The notes under the pieces: generated by a model | The model's database searches: none | What the model saw: the letters and a program-made list of their open reading frames with translations, nothing else | Told to the model about the DNA's origin: nothing | Program-made: the position numbers and the translations under genes | From: F23-B02 sp963625655 | GTDB taxonomy: Bacteria > Bacillota > Clostridia > Oscillospirales > Oscillospiraceae | Reading direction: 5' to 3' | NCBI GenBank assembly: GCA_963625655.1 | Contig: CAVFTS010000023.1 | Span: 1 to 29,559 of the forward strand | DNA length: 29,559 nucleotides | Shown: positions 28,159 through 29,559 of the stretch, one piece after another | Position numbering within the stretch: the first letter of the stretch is position 1 | Layout of the letters: every line of letters starts with the position of its first letter

Positions 28159-29469
28159 TCAATCGCTGTTTATGTTCGAGGTTATGTCCCTCACGGTGTC
28201 TGCGACCGCCTTATCGGTACGGATAAGATCCTCTATCTTCTTTATCGAGGAGAGCACGGTCGAGTGATTTCTGCCCTCGTATTCGCCGCCGATCTCCTTG
28301 AGCGGGAGATTGGTCAGCGTGCGGATGAGATACATGGATACCTGACGGGCAAAGGCGGTGTTTTTGGACCTGTTCTGCCCTCTGATGTCCTGCTCGCTGA
28401 GGGAGAAGAAGCGAGCCGTCTCATGAATGATGCGCTGCGGCGAGGGGATGTAGCTGCCGTTTTTCGTAACGTCCGCTATGGCACGCTTAACGTCCGCCGT
28501 GTCAATCTTCTTTCCGAGTATCTCCTTATAGGCGGTGAGGCGCTTTACGACGCCCTCTATCTGACGCACGTTGGAGTTCAGAGTCTCCGCTATGTAATTT
28601 ACCGCATCGTCCTCTATGATGAGACCGAGCTGCGCCGCCTTGGCTCTCGTGATGACCATCCTCGTTTCAAGGTCGGGCGGCTGAATGTCCGCCATAAGAC
28701 CTCCCTCAAAGCGGCTGCGCAGTCTGTCGTCAAGAACGCTCATGTCGATGGGCGGACGGTCGGAGGTAATGACTATCTGATGTCCCGCCTCGTAAATGTT
28801 GTTGAAGGTGTGGAAAAATTCCTCCTGCGTAGCCTGCTTGCCGGAGATGAACTGAATATCGTCCACAAGAAACAGGTCAACGTTGCGGTATTTCATTCGG
28901 AATTCCTCGTTCGTCTTGTCACGCAGCGCCTTCATGAGCTGATTCGTAAACTCCTCGCCCTTAACGTATACAATCTTCGTCGAGGGATCCCGCTCTCTTA
29001 TAGCCTGTCCTATGGCAAGCAGAAGGTGCGTTTTGCCGAGACCGGAGTTGCCGTATATGAAAAGTGGATTGTTATAGGGTCCGCCCGGCTTTTCCGCCAC
29101 CGCAACGGCTGCGTTGTGCGCAAAGCGGTTGGAGTTGCCGACGATGAAGCGGTCAAAGGTGTAGCCCGCCATCTCCGGCAGGGGATCGTTATCGGGCTTT
29201 GCGGCGTTGTAGTCCTCGATTTCGTCGCCGACGAGCATCAGAACGTTAAAATCGGTCGAAAAAATGTCGTACAGCGCATTCTTTATGAGATCGACGAAGC
29301 GCTCCATTATTATCTCACGACGGAACTCTGTCGCCGTGTGCAGCACGAGGGTGCAGGAGTCTATCTCGACCGGCTCACAGTCGGAAAACCACGTTCTGAT
29401 CGCAGTCGGCGTAAGATGCTGTGCCAGCTCCTCCAGCACGGCGGCCCATATATCTTGAACGGAATTCAT
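28159..29469 (-). CDS. dnaA: Chromosomal replication initiator protein DnaA
   Basis: DnaA binds boxes in oriC, forms an ATP-dependent filament, melts the origin and loads the helicase; it also regulates transcription. The 436-residue protein has domain I (residues 1-80, with TPTAIRTWF), a short linker, the AAA+ domain and the DNA-binding domain IV. The AAA+ domain has Walker A GNSGLGKT (140-147), Walker B LFLVDD (D203, D204) and the arginine-finger region RLRSRFEGGL. Domain IV has the signature RNHSTVLSSI (400-409). The ATG at 29469 was chosen because GAGGAG lies nine bases upstream and the N-terminus then fits the family; in-frame ATGs at 29529 and 29502 lie in the promoter. It is the first gene of the leftward origin operon. 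Confidence 0.97.
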   Translation of the reverse strand: MNSVQDIWAAVLEELAQHLTPTAIRTWFSDCEPVEIDSCTLVLHTATEFRREIIMERFVDLIKNALYDIFSTDFNVLMLVGDEIEDYNAAKPDNDPLPEMAGYTFDRFIVGNSNRFAHNAAVAVAEKPGGPYNNPLFIYGNSGLGKTHLLLAIGQAIRERDPSTKIVYVKGEEFTNQLMKALRDKTNEEFRMKYRNVDLFLVDDIQFISGKQATQEEFFHTFNNIYEAGHQIVITSDRPPIDMSVLDDRLRSRFEGGLMADIQPPDLETRMVITRAKAAQLGLIIEDDAVNYIAETLNSNVRQIEGVVKRLTAYKEILGKKIDTADVKRAIADVTKNGSYIPSPQRIIHETARFFSLSEQDIRGQNRSKNTAFARQVSMYLIRTLTNLPLKEIGGEYEGRNHSTVLSSIKKIEDLIRTDKAVADTVRDITSNINSD

Positions 29470-29500
29470 AAGCTGATTCTCCTCATTATTTATAAAATCC

Positions 29501-29529
29501 ATTATAGCAAATTTTCCGAGCTTATGCAA
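29501..29529 (-). promoter_or_regulatory. Promoter of dnaA
   Basis: TTGCAT (29529-29524) is followed after 17 bases by a perfect TATAAT (29506-29501) that also has an upstream TG (TTTGCTATAAT, extended -10). It gives a leader of about 25 bases before the dnaA ATG. The last 30 bases of the window upstream of it are almost pure A/T and could act as an UP element; no DnaA box is visible in them. Confidence 0.82.
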
Positions 29530-29559
29530 TAGATATATATATTATATATAGTAAGAGTT

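Noticed and set aside
28264..29532. A 422-codon open frame antisense to dnaA
   Set aside because: dnaA shows all its family motifs on the minus strand; the opposite frame has no domain and would overlap the dnaA promoter.
1..29559. CRISPR arrays, insertion sequences, integrases, tRNA or rRNA genes, long direct repeats
   Set aside because: None was seen on reading both strands; the only repeats are the short ones in oriC and the hairpins listed.

Overview
The window is a chromosomal, replication-origin-proximal segment of a Gram-positive bacterium. It most likely comes from a fairly GC-rich clostridium of the Oscillospiraceae/Ruminococcaceae type. The evidence is the canonical monoderm order dnaA-dnaN-yaaA(S4)-recF-remB-gyrB-gyrA, a sepF/divIVA division cluster next to ileS-lspA-rluD, an endonuclease-type MutL, hfq placed after miaA, an ECF-type vitamin transporter subunit, and Shine-Dalgarno sites close to AGGAGG. 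Almost every base is coding. I see no tRNA, rRNA, CRISPR array, insertion sequence, integrase or phage gene. The placement is inferred by eye from gene content and protein similarity, not from a search.

Layout from the right-hand end. Bases 29501-29529 hold a strong leftward promoter for dnaA. The 243-base gap between dnaA and dnaN carries the features of oriC: a perfect DnaA box, a run of TAG trinucleotides in the orientation of a DnaA-trio, an AT-rich tract, and several CAACAG repeats. From there a long run of twelve leftward genes (dnaA, dnaN, S4 protein, recF, remB, gyrB, gyrA, a SHOCT-domain membrane protein, rnhA, an ABC exporter, a GNAT acetyltransferase, an ECF S component) ends at a 16-bp-stem bidirectional terminator at 16981-17016. 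Many of these genes overlap by 4 bp (ATGA), so they are probably co-transcribed and translationally coupled.

Between 6.47 and 16.97 kb the genes run rightward: mutL-miaA-hfq, a HlyD-like adaptor, yggS-sepF-divIVA, then (after a terminator) ileS-lspA-rluD. This block covers mismatch repair, tRNA modification, RNA chaperoning, cell division, isoleucine charging, lipoprotein signal peptide processing and rRNA pseudouridylation. With the origin at about 28 kb, this block faces the replication fork head-on.

At 6.36-6.47 kb a compact divergent promoter region with a 22-bp dyad serves mutL to the right and miaB to the left. The leftward operon miaB - unknown two-TM protein - mutS - CPBP protease follows. 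The leftmost part is a separate ribosomal-protein unit, rplJ-rplL (rplL cut by the window edge). It has its own promoter and an L10-leader attenuator with mutually exclusive terminator and antiterminator pairings.

The content is largely conserved housekeeping. I found no convincing new multi-gene system. The points most worth a second look are the oriC architecture, the L10 leader switch, the mutL/miaB divergent dyad, the long charged tail on LspA, the HlyD-like protein between hfq and yggS-sepF, and the placement of rnhA in the gyrase operon.
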